Source: Periconia sp. R9002
Lineage: Eukaryota > Ascomycota > Dothideomycetes > Pleosporales > Periconiaceae
Reading direction: 5' to 3'
DNA length: 64,000 bases
NCBI GenBank assembly: GCA_023627715.1
Contig: JAMAHW010000003.1
Location: forward strand, 186,001-250,000
Part shown: in pieces, positions 45,199-56,366 of the stretch
Position numbering within the stretch: the stretch's first letter is position 1
How the letters are laid out: each line of letters begins with the position of its first letter
Notes under the pieces: generated by a model
The model's database searches: none
The model's input: the letters and a program-made list of their open reading frames with translations, nothing else
What the model was told of the DNA's origin: nothing
Made by a program: the position numbers and the translations under genes

Positions 45199-46544
45199 GA
45201 CGGATACACGGCGTGGTGTGGGCTTAGACGCATAGATCCTTCCTTTTTCTTTCCTTTTTTTATAAGAGTTAAGTCTAGAGGGTCCGCGCAATTCCTACGT
45301 TCGATGCATTCCTACATCCATAGACACGCTATATGAACTCCTGGACCACCAAAAAGCGCCCCTTTAGAGGTAGCATTGAATAGGAATACAAAAGGATCCA
45401 TAAACCAAATCATTCATCAAACAACCTCTCCAAGTCAGCCTTGATAAACCTCGACGCTATACCTCCCTCCTCCCCTTCCAGCCAGCACCACACAACCCAT
45501 TCCCCCTCTCTACCTAATCACCTACCTGAACACCCACCCATCCTATCACCAGTACATCCAGAACACCAGCACCCAACCTACCCGACGAGCGGTGAAGCAA
45601 GCCAACAAAACAAGACAATACCCCCCACTTAAATGGATCGGCTACCTACATCCTACCGTCACATACATACATCCCCCCTGTCGTGCGTGGGGGCGAAGAA
45701 TGTAACGCGTGGCTACGGTGTATCTGTCGGGGGTAGATTTGGGAGGCCGGGGAGAGGGGGTGTAGTTTGTGTTGCGTGTGTGTTCGACGTCAGGTTGAAT
45801 GGTGTAAGCTTGAGGTGTGTTTGGAGGATTGCGTGAATTGTGGAATATGTGTATGGGCGTTTTGTGGGGGCCAGATCGTTTAGCCATTGAGGTTTCTGGA
45901 TGGACGGGTCGGTGTTAGATTTGGTGGCCGTTGGGTAGGGCTGAAGGGGAGGGAGGAGGCGGCTCGGCTCTGTCTAAATGGTTTTCTATCCCTTCGGGAA
46001 TTGGGGTATAAGCTATTTACGTCAACTGGTGGCACTTGAGAGGTATTTGATTGGTGGGTTTGCTTAAGGGGGATGTTGGATGCTGGAGGTTGTGCTAGGT
46101 TTGTTATAGTGTACGACACCTATCTAGATTGATGTGCGTACGCATCATGTAGAGAAACAGATTTAGAGTGAGTAGTCATGGTCAAATGTGCTGTGTCATC
46201 CTACTAGGCAGCGAATCCTATACTGAATATAGGATAGGGGCGCTCTGCCTTATAGGTGATAAGAGAGATCACCATTGGTCGGGTCGCTATTACGCCTACA
46301 TCAAGGTTAGATTCACGGCAGTGCTAACTCGGTAGAGGCGTAGTGTAGACCCGCACACCCATGTTACACTGATAAACCACGGGAAACAGGAGGCGAAGAC
46401 GTCAAGTACCACTGTCAATATCTACCATTATTTAAGAGAGTCCTTCGTTCGGACTTCGCGGTTTGCGGTGGGAAAGAGCGAGTAATTGTTACAGTTTAAG
46501 ACGATTCAAGGTTACACTTTATCGTGATAATTTTGTGTCCAGCA

Positions 46545-46554
46545 TATATAAAAG
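46545..46554 (+). promoter_or_regulatory. TATA box of the first Zn2Cys6 gene
   Basis: TATATAAAAG lies 82 bases before the ATG at 46627, a typical distance for a fungal core promoter with its leader. Confidence 0.6.
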
Positions 46555-46626
46555 AAAAGCCACCACAGCCCTACTGCATCGCCAAGTATCAAGATTGAGA
46601 CAAAATTCCGGGTTTCTCCTACCAAG

Positions 46627-48024
46627 ATGTCGTCCCAAGGAATACTAAAATCCAAGACGGGCTGCATCACCTGCAGGTACCTTTAATCCCCACCCTCCAC
46701 ACCACCTCCAACGAATCACCGCACTAACATCAACGCCCCGTTGCCCAGAATCCGGAAAGTCAAATGTGACGAGCAGAAACCAGCTTGCAGGCGCTGCATC
46801 TCCACGGGCCGCACCTGCGATGGCTATAGGTCCAATTTCCGCGTTTCCACAGCCCCGGGCTTCACAGCCGTCACCATCACCACCACAACGGCGGCCTTGC
46901 TAACTGTAGCGAACCCGACCTCCCTGCCATCTTCCATGCTATCCGTCTACCAACCAATTAGCGTCGGCACCTCATTCCCCAGCCCAGCACAAATCCAATA
47001 CCTCGCGGCTCACTTCACCATCAAGCCGCCCACCTCCTTTGGCGAAGGCTACAGCACCAATGGCATCAGCTACGAACTCGAAGCCCGCGCTACGCTCTCC
47101 GCGACCTCCGAACCCGCTATTCAACATGCTCTCGCGTCAATAGCTACGCTTCGCAAGGTTTTTGAGCAGGCGACACATCCTAGCTCCTGCTGTATCCGTG
47201 CCAATTCCCCCGAAGTCGCACACGGTCTTTCAGAGTACACGCACGCCCTTCGCACGCTGTGCGTCACCATCTCAAGCAACTCCACTTCGGCGAGTAGATA
47301 CTCCCTCCTCTGCTGCCAAATGTTCATCACCATCGAGTTAGCGCTCGACGACTTCGCGGCCGCTACGCAGCACTTCATTCGCGGGCTGCGGATCATGTAT
47401 CAATCCGGCAGTCGACCGTATCTATGCGATTCCGTCGACGGCAGTATGCAAATCATGCCAGCCCAGCTCTCAAACCTCCCGTCCGTAGATCTGTTTGTGC
47501 TGAAATTATTCATGACGCCCTGTCCAGACGGACTAAACAACGACTTCCTAGCCGATGAAGACGGAAGGTTCCCTTCGCACCTGAACAAACACTACGTCAA
47601 CGTCTTCGCAATCCAGCAGTCGAACCGCAGACTCGCAGCCATTGTGAACGATACCGTGCGTCTTATACATGACGTCACGCAACTTTCGCCGTCGTCGAGC
47701 CCGACGACGAATCTGTTGGACGATAGACGCGCTATTCTCGATGGTCTACAGGACTGGAAACTAGACTTCGAAGTACTTTCCATCACAGAGGGGTATCAGG
47801 TTAGCCCCTGGATTCGATTGGGTCTTTACTTTAGCTTGTTCTGCTGCCTCTCTTCGCGGGCCATAGCTATGTTGGCTACGCGGCCGCCGGGGTCGGATGC
47901 GGAGAGCGTGCAAGGGGTGTTCGATGAGTTACTTGGGACCGCGAGGGAGATTACGGCGATTAAGCGGGAGATTAATTTTTCGGGGGACTATTTGACTACG
48001 TTCCAGGTTCCGTCGATTAATTGA
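46627..48024 (+). CDS. Zn2Cys6 transcription factor
   Basis: Two exons (46627-46676 and 46749-48024) encode 441 residues. The binuclear zinc cluster is at residues 13-40: C-I-T-C-R, then K-V-K-C-D-E-Q-K-P-A-C-R-R-C and C at the end of I-S-T-G-R-T-C, with spacing C-x2-C-x6-C-x6-C-x2-C-x6-C. The intron splits the cluster after C-I-T-C, as in many fungal zinc-cluster genes. The rest has the helical pattern of the fungal-specific regulatory domain (Fungal_trans_2 type): Y-E-L-E-A-R-A-T-L, A-L-A-S-I-A-T-L-R and Y-T-H-A-L-R-T-L. It should be a nuclear, DNA-binding regulator. It converges on the EthD gene 65 bases away and may control neighbours; that is inference. Confidence 0.9.
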
Positions 48025-48089
48025 TGTTGCGAAGAGTAGAAAGTGGCCGAGTTTTGTATACATAACATGTGCACGCTTATATACCCAAC

Positions 48090-48651
48090 TCACTCAATCT
48101 CCCTCCGCCCCTCAAGCCCCCCCCCCCCCTCCTTAACAAACTTTTCCTCATCCCACCCAATCATGGGCACCGCCTCACTTCTTTTCATAAACCTCTCTTC
48201 ATCCGGAACAACAATCCTATTATACTCTGGATCCGAGAAAATCTACACCCCAAACTCGCAAACAAACATCAGCCCCAATACTCCAAACCCAACCCAAAAA
48301 AGCCCCAAAAAAAGCGTGGGAAAACCAAAAAACATACCTCACCCAAATCCTCCAAACTCCTCGCCCACATAGTCGCCGCGCCATCGAACGGCGCCACAGG
48401 CGGTAGTCCCGCCTTTGTAAGATCCAATTTGTCGTCGGCGTGGAATTGCGAGTACTTTACTAGCTTTTGCTTGACGATGGGGACGGAGAGCCAGATTTGG
48501 GGGTGGGTTTTGGACCAGCTGGTTTGGGGTTTAGGTGTGTGGGTTGACCGGGGGGAAGGGGGAGAGAGAGAACGTACTACTCGTGAAAGTCTTCATATGT
48601 AATGTCGTCTCTTTTCTTGAGGAGGAATGTTATGCGGATGAGTTTCGTCAT
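48090..48651 (-). CDS. EthD-domain protein
   Basis: Three short minus-strand exons (48651-48578, 48518-48338, 48242-48090) encode 135 residues; phases match at both introns, which start GTACGT and GTATGT. The N-terminus is M-T-K-L-I-R-I-T-F-L-L-K-K-R-D-D, then F-H-E-Y-W-S-K-T-H-P, the hallmark start of the EthD (dimeric alpha-beta barrel) family. Later blocks are K-Y-S-Q-F-H and F-D-G-A-A-T-M-W, then F-S-D-P-E-Y. Relatives include small decarboxylases or cyclases of polyketide pathways and EthD of ethyl ether degradation. The last exon carries a run of 13 G, coding Gly-Gly-Gly-Gly near the end; the last dozen residues are therefore unsure. A TATAAATA box (48803-48810) lies about 150 bases upstream. 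Confidence 0.87.
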
Positions 48652-49548
48652 GGTTGTAATTCGTATAAGAAGGAATTAGGATTTTGCTCAAGAAGGAGTT
48701 GAGATGGAAGATTTCAGACTTTTTTGTTCGTGAATGGGTAGGAAGAAGAGGAATGATCAGCGATTGATACACAAAGATCGAGGGCATGGCAAACGATCGG
48801 TCTATTTATATTGATTCTGGATGGATAACCGAGCTTGCTTGCTTGTTTGCTGGCTATCCTTCCTTGGGGAGGGGATAGGCACTTTCTCGTTTTCGTTAGG
48901 AATCGGGGAATGGTTAGATACCTACTAAGTAGGTATCTATCTACCTAGCTAACCAAAGCAAATAAGAACATTGATAACACCACTGCTTGTTTCCAACAGA
49001 AACCGTAACCGCGTGCATGTATGCATGCTTCAATCTACTCAGCCCCCCCCCCCCCCCCTTCTACCTATCTATCTTACATGGTACATCCTCTATCATGCAC
49101 GCACGCACACAAATTTACATATCTATCAATTACGGTTTAGTTTCCGAGCGGACCAATCGGGAAAGTGAGGTGTGCGTGTTGGGACCCGCGTCGCGTGTAG
49201 TGTACTGGGATGGGGGGTAGATGACTGAGCTTCTTTTTTTGGTGGAGTGGGTGGATGCTCTTTTGTTGTGTGGGTGGTACGCTCGGTGTTTTGTCTTGTC
49301 TTGTCTTGGGGTTGAGGGTGTGTTGGGGGGGTTGGGAGGGAGGTGAGGCGTAGGGAAGATGGGGATAGAGCTATGAGAGGAGTGAAGGGATGTGTGTATA
49401 GTGAAGGAGTATATATACCGGTGACTTCCATCCAGAAGAAAACAAAACTTTGATTTATCAAAAGGAACACAGAGCTTGATGACCCCCAAGTCCCATCACC
49501 AACCACTGAACTTTGAGAAAAAAAACTCAAGCATCGTTGACTCCGAAA
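48652..49548. other. Divergent intergenic region with homopolymer
   Basis: This lies between the EthD gene (-) and the propeller gene (+). It holds TATAAATA on the minus strand (48803-48810), a run of 16 C (49043-49058) and TATATATA (49410-49417), about 135 bases before the plus-strand ATG. Short frames across it are C/T-rich and not gene-like. Confidence 0.45.
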
Positions 49549-50570
49549 ATGGTACAACTAATCTACCAACTCCCCTCCACCCCCTCCTTCTTCGAATCCA
49601 TCCTCTCCCTCCCCAACGGCACCCTCCTCCTAACCTGCCAAGACGCCCCCGAACTTTGGGAAATCAACCCCAGCTACAAAACAGGCTCCCGCATCCTCCA
49701 CATCCCCGACGTTGAATCCCTAACGGGACTCACCGAGCTGTCTCCCAACATCTACGTCGTAGGCGGCGGAACGTACCGCCTCGCGAACCACGAAGGCAGT
49801 GTGCCGGGGAGCTACAGCATCTGGATCATCGACCTGTCCAACCCCTCCCCTACTCCGGAGGAGAAATTTAGAAAAGTGGCTAGCGTGCCGGAGATCGGGC
49901 AGGTGAATGGTGTCGAGCGGTGGGACGACGAAACGGTTCTAGTTGCGAATTCGTACTTTGGCAAGATTTACCAGGTTAATGTTGTAAGTGGAACGTGCGA
50001 GGTGTGTTTTGAAGACGAGGCCACGACGGATGCACCAGGCGCGCCGTTACGGATGAGCGTGAATGGCATCAAGGTGCGTTGGGACGCGGAAGAAGGGAAG
50101 AAGTACATTTACTTTACGAACACAACGAGGTTGACTTTTTGTCGGGTGCCTGTTGCTACGGACGAGGGCGGGAAGATTCGGGCGAACGGGCCGGTCGAGG
50201 TTCTGGCGTCTGGATATTTCCCTGCTGAGTACGCTGCTGGCACGGCGTTTGAAGCTCTCGGGGTGAAGAAGGAGGATGTGGATGAGGGGCTGCGCCTTGG
50301 TTCATGCCGGATGATTTCTGTTTTGCGGAGGATGGGACGGCGTTTATTACGAGTCATCCGACGAATATTGTGTTTAAGACAGTAAAGGGGGGAGGCGTGG
50401 TGAAGATTGCGGGGGGTTTGAAGGATTGGCAAGTTGCGGCTGCTACCGCGTGTGCGCTTGGGAAGAAAGAAGGGAATCAGGGGACTTTGTATGTTTGTAC
50501 GGCTGGGGCAAATGTGGTGCCCATTGATGGGAAGACGGAGGGGGCTAAGGTTGTCGCGCTTGATGTTTAG
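49549..50570 (+). pseudogene. SMP-30/gluconolactonase-like propeller protein with a frameshift
   Basis: The first frame starts at ATG 49549 and reads a six-bladed beta-propeller of the SMP-30/strictosidine-synthase-like type. It has G-T-L-L-L-T-C-Q, G-L-T-E-L-S-P-N-I-Y-V-V-G-G-G, V-N-G-V-E-R-W-D and M-S-V-N-G-I-K. Just after about residue 245 the family pattern jumps to the frame one base back. That frame carries F-M-P-D-D-F-C-F-A-E-D-G-T-A-F-I-T-S-H-P and runs to a stop at 50568-50570. The break is beside GGGG at 50286-50289 and no GT-AG intron fits. The first frame alone would end at 50385 with an Arg-rich tail. A missing single base, real or from assembly, explains it; the full protein would be about 340 residues. 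No signal peptide is visible, so the protein is likely intracellular. Confidence 0.82.
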
Positions 50571-52234
50571 ATCTGGACGAATGGTTAAGTTATTGAAATC
50601 CTATCAGCCTAACAAAATCCTCGAAAAATTCCAAAGATTTGTCATTCCAAACGAGCTATACATACGCGTATATCATCAGCATCATGGCACCTTGCTCGTT
50701 TGCAATGGAATAGTTGTAGGTATGCCCGTTCATATACTTGCACGCACATGTAACAACACCGATACGCCACGGACCACCAGAGAGAGCGCGACGCAACCAT
50801 CTTAACCAATTAACATCTGTTCCTCATATTCTCACTATTTAAAAGACAGGATAAGACTGAAATGGACACGACGGGTCCTTCTTACGCTGCCATTAATTAA
50901 ACATAACCTAGGTTCCCTTCACGAACGTTTTTGCCTCATTATTATCAGTGTTGAGTTGTGGATTTATAAGGGGGTATGGACTTTTCGTATAGAATGTAGA
51001 TAGTAGTGTGACTTTCAGTAGGTGGTTGACGTGTTTATTTTGTTAGCTTGTAGGTTAAGGATAGATAGAGGTGAAGTGAAGTGTGAGTGGGATGGTGGGA
51101 TGGATTGTAAGTGAGTTAGTGAGAGTGTGTGGAGTGGAGGTATTGTAGGAGTAGGTATCATGGAAAGATAACGAGATGAAGACAGCAGGATGACAAGGTT
51201 TCCGTAGACGGTTTGGGATCCTGCTGTTGGGCTGTTAGTGAAGAAGATAGTGAGGATTGGAAGGATTGTAGGAGATCAAAAGTTTTCTTGTCCTTCCCAA
51301 ACGATTGGTGTAACCATTCACAGTATCAACACTGGATAAAATCACAGGGTAACGTCCTCGGCTGGGACGTGCACATGGGTAACTACTTGGGTTGCAGGAG
51401 ATAACGGGTTATCAGATGGTTCCGGGGTTCTGATAGATAGGGAGGTAAATGTGTAGATAGACGTTGAGAATTGACGAATCAGGATGAGAGATTGCGGATT
51501 GAGGTACCGGAGGCTTGCTGTCTAGCGCCTGTTTTTAGCCGTTGTTGGGTTTGGTGTAACTGATGATGACTGGTGGTGACACTATCGGAGAAGCTTAGCT
51601 CAACGGTCACCTCTTCTGAATGCTCATTTTCTCGACGATTGGTGATTGTATCGATCTATATATGCACTTGGATTCAAAAGGACCTGCGGTTTCGATAAGA
51701 TGAAGGATGCGCTGACGTGTTCGGCGTCAAAATGCAGCAAAACTCAACGATCCAACGGTGACATAGATATAACTTTTTACATAACGGTAGCCGTGAACAC
51801 TGGCGGAGAAACTCGAGGGTCACATGTCGAGGATAGTACATGGGACTTTTTGCCGTTTTGGGACCATGATGCGCGGGGTTCGCTGCTAGCCAGCGATAAT
51901 GTGGTGCCCGCCTATGTATCGATCATTTCTGCGATATTCACACATCATGGTTGCTTTTTTGTTCTCTTTGTAGTGAGACGTGTTTCTTTTTTTCATTATT
52001 ACTGCGGAGTCATTGGGCGATACCCACAGGATTTTTCTTGTCTCTTTGATTGATAGAAAAGCTCGAGTCTTGAGGTCGTGCTGTGTGACGTGGCTGCGTT
52101 ATTCTTAGTGCACGACCAAAGTAAAAACGGGAACTAAAAGAGAAAGAAACAAGGGAAAGAGCGTCAGAAAAAGGAAACATTTATCGTCCTATCTTTTTTT
52201 ACGAGAGGGAGGAACCTCGACTCCGAACGACACC
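50571..52234. other. Intergenic region, no gene seen
   Basis: About 1.66 kb between the propeller gene and the second zinc-cluster gene. AT-rich at 50900-51100 with many GTGAG words near 51080-51140. Frames at 51213-51404 and 51646-52053 have no family likeness. It probably holds the promoter of the regulator at 52235. Confidence 0.4.
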
Positions 52235-54733
52235 ATGTCCCAAGAAATAAACGACCAACAAGCAGCTGAGAACAGTGCCACTGCCCCACGAACCGCCCTT
52301 CCAAGAGACCACCACCACACCACGTCAACGTCGTATCCAGACGACACGTCCCGGCGGAAATCTTCTACAAAGAGTCGCAATGGCATGTTCGTTTCTTCAC
52401 TTTCATTCGTTTTTTTGCACAAAACACTGTTTTGCGCGTGCGCGCACGTCCGCAGGAAAACGAAATCAAGACTTCGGGAAAAGATACAAATGCTAACGAG
52501 TTTACGGCAAAAAAGGATGCATAACGTGTAAAGAGCGGAGAGTCAAATGCGACGAGACGAAACCAGGATGCAACCAATGCGCCCGGCGCCGCAGGAAGTG
52601 CGGAGGCTACAAAAAAGATATTCGATTTCGCCCCGTGGAGAAGCCTCTGGCGGCTGCTGGTCCTCGAACCAGTAAAGCTGACCACCGATCACGCACGTGT
52701 GTCGTGTCCCTTCCGAAAAATAACATCAATTTCAATAACAGCAGCGTTGCCCGCATCGAAAACGACCCGGTCGGCGACTTGGATATCATGAACGGCGCGA
52801 ATGGTGAGGATGTGATGTGTAGTATCGAGCATTCGTCAAACCTCGTTCCTAATGTTTGGCATGACGCTTCTGGTTTTGACATAACATTCTCGGATATTGG
52901 GCTGGAGCTACCTTGGCATATTCTCCCCGATTTCGACGTCTTTGGTGTGGGGAATGATGAGGGCATGGCATTTGGGCAAGGTAATGACTTTGACGACGAG
53001 GGCATCGGCCATGGTCCAAACGTCACTGCGCAAGAATGTACAGGAACGACGCCGTTCAATCTCGACCTAGGCAACTTTTTGCTCACGTGCTCGCCTTCTC
53101 CCACTCAGGATCTTCCTGATTTATCTTTTGGCCCACACTCGCAAGAGGAAACCGACAGTATTGAGAGAGTAGCTTCGCTTTTCCACCAGCAAACTTGTCA
53201 GCTGCTCTCCATCTACGAGGAACCGAGCAAGAACCCCTGGAGCAACCTCATCTGGCCAATGGTCAAAGATTCAAAAGCCTTGTTTCATGCTGTGGCCGCC
53301 ATGACTTGCCTCCAACTCAGCAGGACTGAGCCTGCGATGCGAGACCGCGGGCTTGTGCACATAAAGAAGAGCACGCACGCCCTCGAGATCGAGCTCAAAA
53401 GCGGCACCATGCAAATGGAGGCCGCACTTGCCGCAACAATCGCACTCGGCTTCGCCGAAACCTGGGATCATCATCAGAAATCCGCCACAGGACGCGACCA
53501 CATCAAAGGCGCGCGAATCCTACTTCAACAGTCCCTCACCAACCACATGTCGACCTCCAGAAATGTGGTCACAAGCGAACAATCCGCTCGCCTCCGATTT
53601 CTCGCAAACACCTGGATCTACATGGATGTCATCGCACGTCTAACCTCCGACTGCGGCTCTCCCTTCAACCCAGAAACCCTCTCCGTCTTCAGCACGCTTA
53701 ACACCAACGACCATTCCACTAGCACCAACGAACTCGACCCCTTAATGGGCTACGCATCCACTCTCTTCCCGCTCATAGGGCGCGTCGGCGACCTCATCTC
53801 GCACATCCGCACGCGCGGCCCGGCGATCCCAAATTCTCCCGCCATCATCTCCCGCGCCAATTCGCTCCGCCGCGCCATTCAAAACTGGACCCTCGCTGTC
53901 GACCTCGAGAAGATCGAAAACCCCACCTCTAATATGTCTGATGCCATCCAAACCGCAGAGGCATACCGCTGGTCGACCCTGTTGTACCTCCAGCAAGCCG
54001 TCCCGGAGCTCCCCAATTTGTCCTCCGTAGGCGAGTTAGGACGGAAAACGTTGATATATCTCGCGACCATTGAAAGCGAGTCACATACCGCGATCGTGCA
54101 TACGTACCCGCTCATGGTGGCGGGATCGGAAGCGGTAGAAGAAGAAGATCGAGAATTTGTGAGAGAGAGATGGGGTGTTCTTTCCAAGAGAATGCGAACG
54201 GGGATCGTAGAGCGGTGCCTGGAAATCACAGAGGAGGTATGGAGGAGGCGTGATGTCTTTCTGAAAGACATCAACCAGGGATTAGAAAACGGAGCGAGGG
54301 TCATGACGGGAAGTCCAGCGCCGCCTCCAGCCAGAACGTCACCCTGTGAACGCATCGACGCGGAGCCGCCAGTCGAGATTGAAGAAGTTTCTTCGTCCAA
54401 GGCGTCGGCGTCGAACAGTACCGCCAACACAAACTCTAGCAGCAGGACGGAGAAGGAAACTTGTACCAATGCAGCGAATCGTCGCCCATCGACGGCACCA
54501 GGCGCAGCGCGCTCAGAGTTCCCCATCTCGGCGGCATTTAAGAAGGGCGTCGATTGGATGACGCGGAGTGGCAGCTTAGAGTACACCGTCCGTGGACGGC
54601 TGCATTTCTTGGGGGTTATGGAGGATTGGGGGTGGGAAGGTGAGTTTTCCTTTTCCATTGTTGGTTTTGTGGGTGGGGAAATGGATTGAATTGATTGCTG
54701 ACTTAAGTTCGTGATTTAGTTATGCTTGGGTAA
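52235..54733 (+). CDS. Zn2Cys6 transcription factor with a GC-AG intron
   Basis: Best model: exons 52235-52382, 52516-54639 and 54720-54733, 761 residues. The first join gives S-R-N-G-C-I-T-C-K, the classic start of a zinc cluster, with the cysteines C-I-T-C, K-C-D-E-T-K-P-G-C, N-Q-C and K-C spaced C-x2-C-x6-C-x6-C-x2-C-x6-C. It needs a GC donor at 52383; the only GT donor in the right phase (52374) is poor. The last intron starts GTGAGT and leads to a 14-base exon ending V-M-L-G. The long C-terminal part has fungal regulatory-domain features: L-F-H-Q-Q-T-C-Q-L-L-S, then A-V-A-A-M-T-C-L-Q-L-S and G-A-R-I-L-L-Q-Q-S. Without the last splice the frame would run to 54689. It resembles regulators of nitrogen, arginine or secondary metabolism in general shape only. 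Confidence 0.85.
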
Positions 54734-56366
54734 CGAATTAATGATGTGACGTGACATGACACGGCGTGATATAGGGGAAAAAAAGATATAGATGACTGGT
54801 ATTACTTCTCAGTCATACTTTTTCTTCTGTTTTTTCTGGATCATTTTTGTTTGCTTTGTCTCGTCCTCTCGTTTTATCTTTTATTTTTTCTGTTCCTGTT
54901 CGCTACGCAAGGTTTTTTTTTTTCTTTTTTTTTTTTGTGAGTTGATTCACGGCGTTTCCAGTGTTTAAAGCGCGATTGACTTGCCTGTTTCGCTCCCATC
55001 TCTTTCCTCTTTTCTCGCGCTCAATTTCTGATGGGTTGATCTCTGCTTTGTTGTTCGTCTGATTTCTTCAGTTCCAAATTGGCTCGATATCGTTTGTTTG
55101 TTTTCTGTCCTTCCACACGTGTTATCTTTTTTCACTAGCTCCCTTCGTCTCGACATCCTACTTTACCGGCGTTCCCCTCTCTGGAGGAGCAAGGGGTGTG
55201 TGTTCTGTCTTAGACAGAGTCAGTCTTTCAGCAGTATGTTGTGTTGCGTGGAACGCACAGTCAAATTGATAAGAGCGAACGGTTAAAAAAAACAAGAAAT
55301 AATAGAAACAAAACAATTTATAACCTGTCAATGACGTCGACGATGCCTTGGGAATTTCATCTGATATTCGAATAAACCACGAATACGAACATGCCCAGAA
55401 TCGGAGAAAAAGGAACGGCGCATGCGGTGTTTTCGTACAGGTACATACATAGGCTTCGTTTCCTTTGGCGCCTTCCAATAACCATTGCTGCGGAGCCTGC
55501 GTAATGACGAACGCCTGTACTCCCCAACGAGGGCGTCCCCAGCCGCACTTCAACAATATCACGACATCCACATCCAAGGACCACACGCCCTACAGCGGAC
55601 TGGGAACTCTCGCAAACTACACGCTATTTCTCATTGATTATGTCTTGTTGCAGGAGTAGGGATGTCGAAATTCGACAGAGAGCTAAACTCTTACCACAGT
55701 ACGTCAAAAGTATAAAACCTCGGCCTAAAAACAACACTCCAATAACAGATACAAACATTGACCTGGTCTACAGGTACGCTAATCCACTTCACGTTTATTC
55801 CGCATTACACTAAGACGCTATGGTTCAAGATAGACTAGAGCACGCATGCGAACTACGCTCTAGATTCGCATATCCTCCTTCAACCGCGCGAATAGCACGC
55901 GCTCTTCATGGACATTTGAGCCATCAGTTGGAAATAGCCATGCGCGAACTCAAAACTCACTGTTAACGGTATTCACTCATGGCCAAATTTCTGTCTCCAA
56001 CCAGCTCGCTCATGTCGCAACCGCTGCTGGAGCCATCCGAGGGCCAGGTCGGCAAAACAGCGAAAAGGTCAACCCCGCAATCCCTCCTGCATGCCCCTTA
56101 AACCAAGAGCAGCACTAGCGAACGCCCATACAAGATAAGACTCTCGTGAGCTTCGCCAACTGACCAGTCGTGTTGTCAGTTTGCCGCGTGATTCGCGAGG
56201 CCATGGCGTCTGACGGGACGGGTCTACGCGAGGAAGTTGAGGGGTCCGTGTACGTGCAGATATTAACCCACCAAGAGCAAGGGTTTAGACGGACTAAATC
56301 ATATTTAAACCACGCGAAAAGAATGCCTCTGGACTCGATGTCTGCGTTTCGACACTACCTCTCGGT
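54734..56366. other. Intergenic region, no gene seen
   Basis: About 1.6 kb between the second regulator and the P450. It contains T-rich runs near 54900-54940 and small frames without family resemblance. The last 200 bases are the likely P450 promoter; ATATTTAAA near 56305 is AT-rich but not a convincing TATA box. Confidence 0.4.

Larger units (their letters stand above)
45144..46626. other. Intergenic region with simple repeats; no gene seen
   Basis: Nearly 1.5 kb separates the helicase from the first zinc-cluster regulator. It holds a GGGATT hexamer repeated four times (45175-45198) and C/A-rich sequence near 45450-45630. A self-complementary stretch, CCTATACTGAATATAGG, lies near 46208. 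No convincing coding sequence is present. Confidence 0.4.

Noticed and set aside
52374..52515. GT donor at 52374 for the zinc-cluster gene's first intron
   Set aside because: It is in phase but GTCGCA is a weak donor and gives K-R-C-I-T-C; the GC donor restores the widespread R-N-G-C-I-T-C lead.
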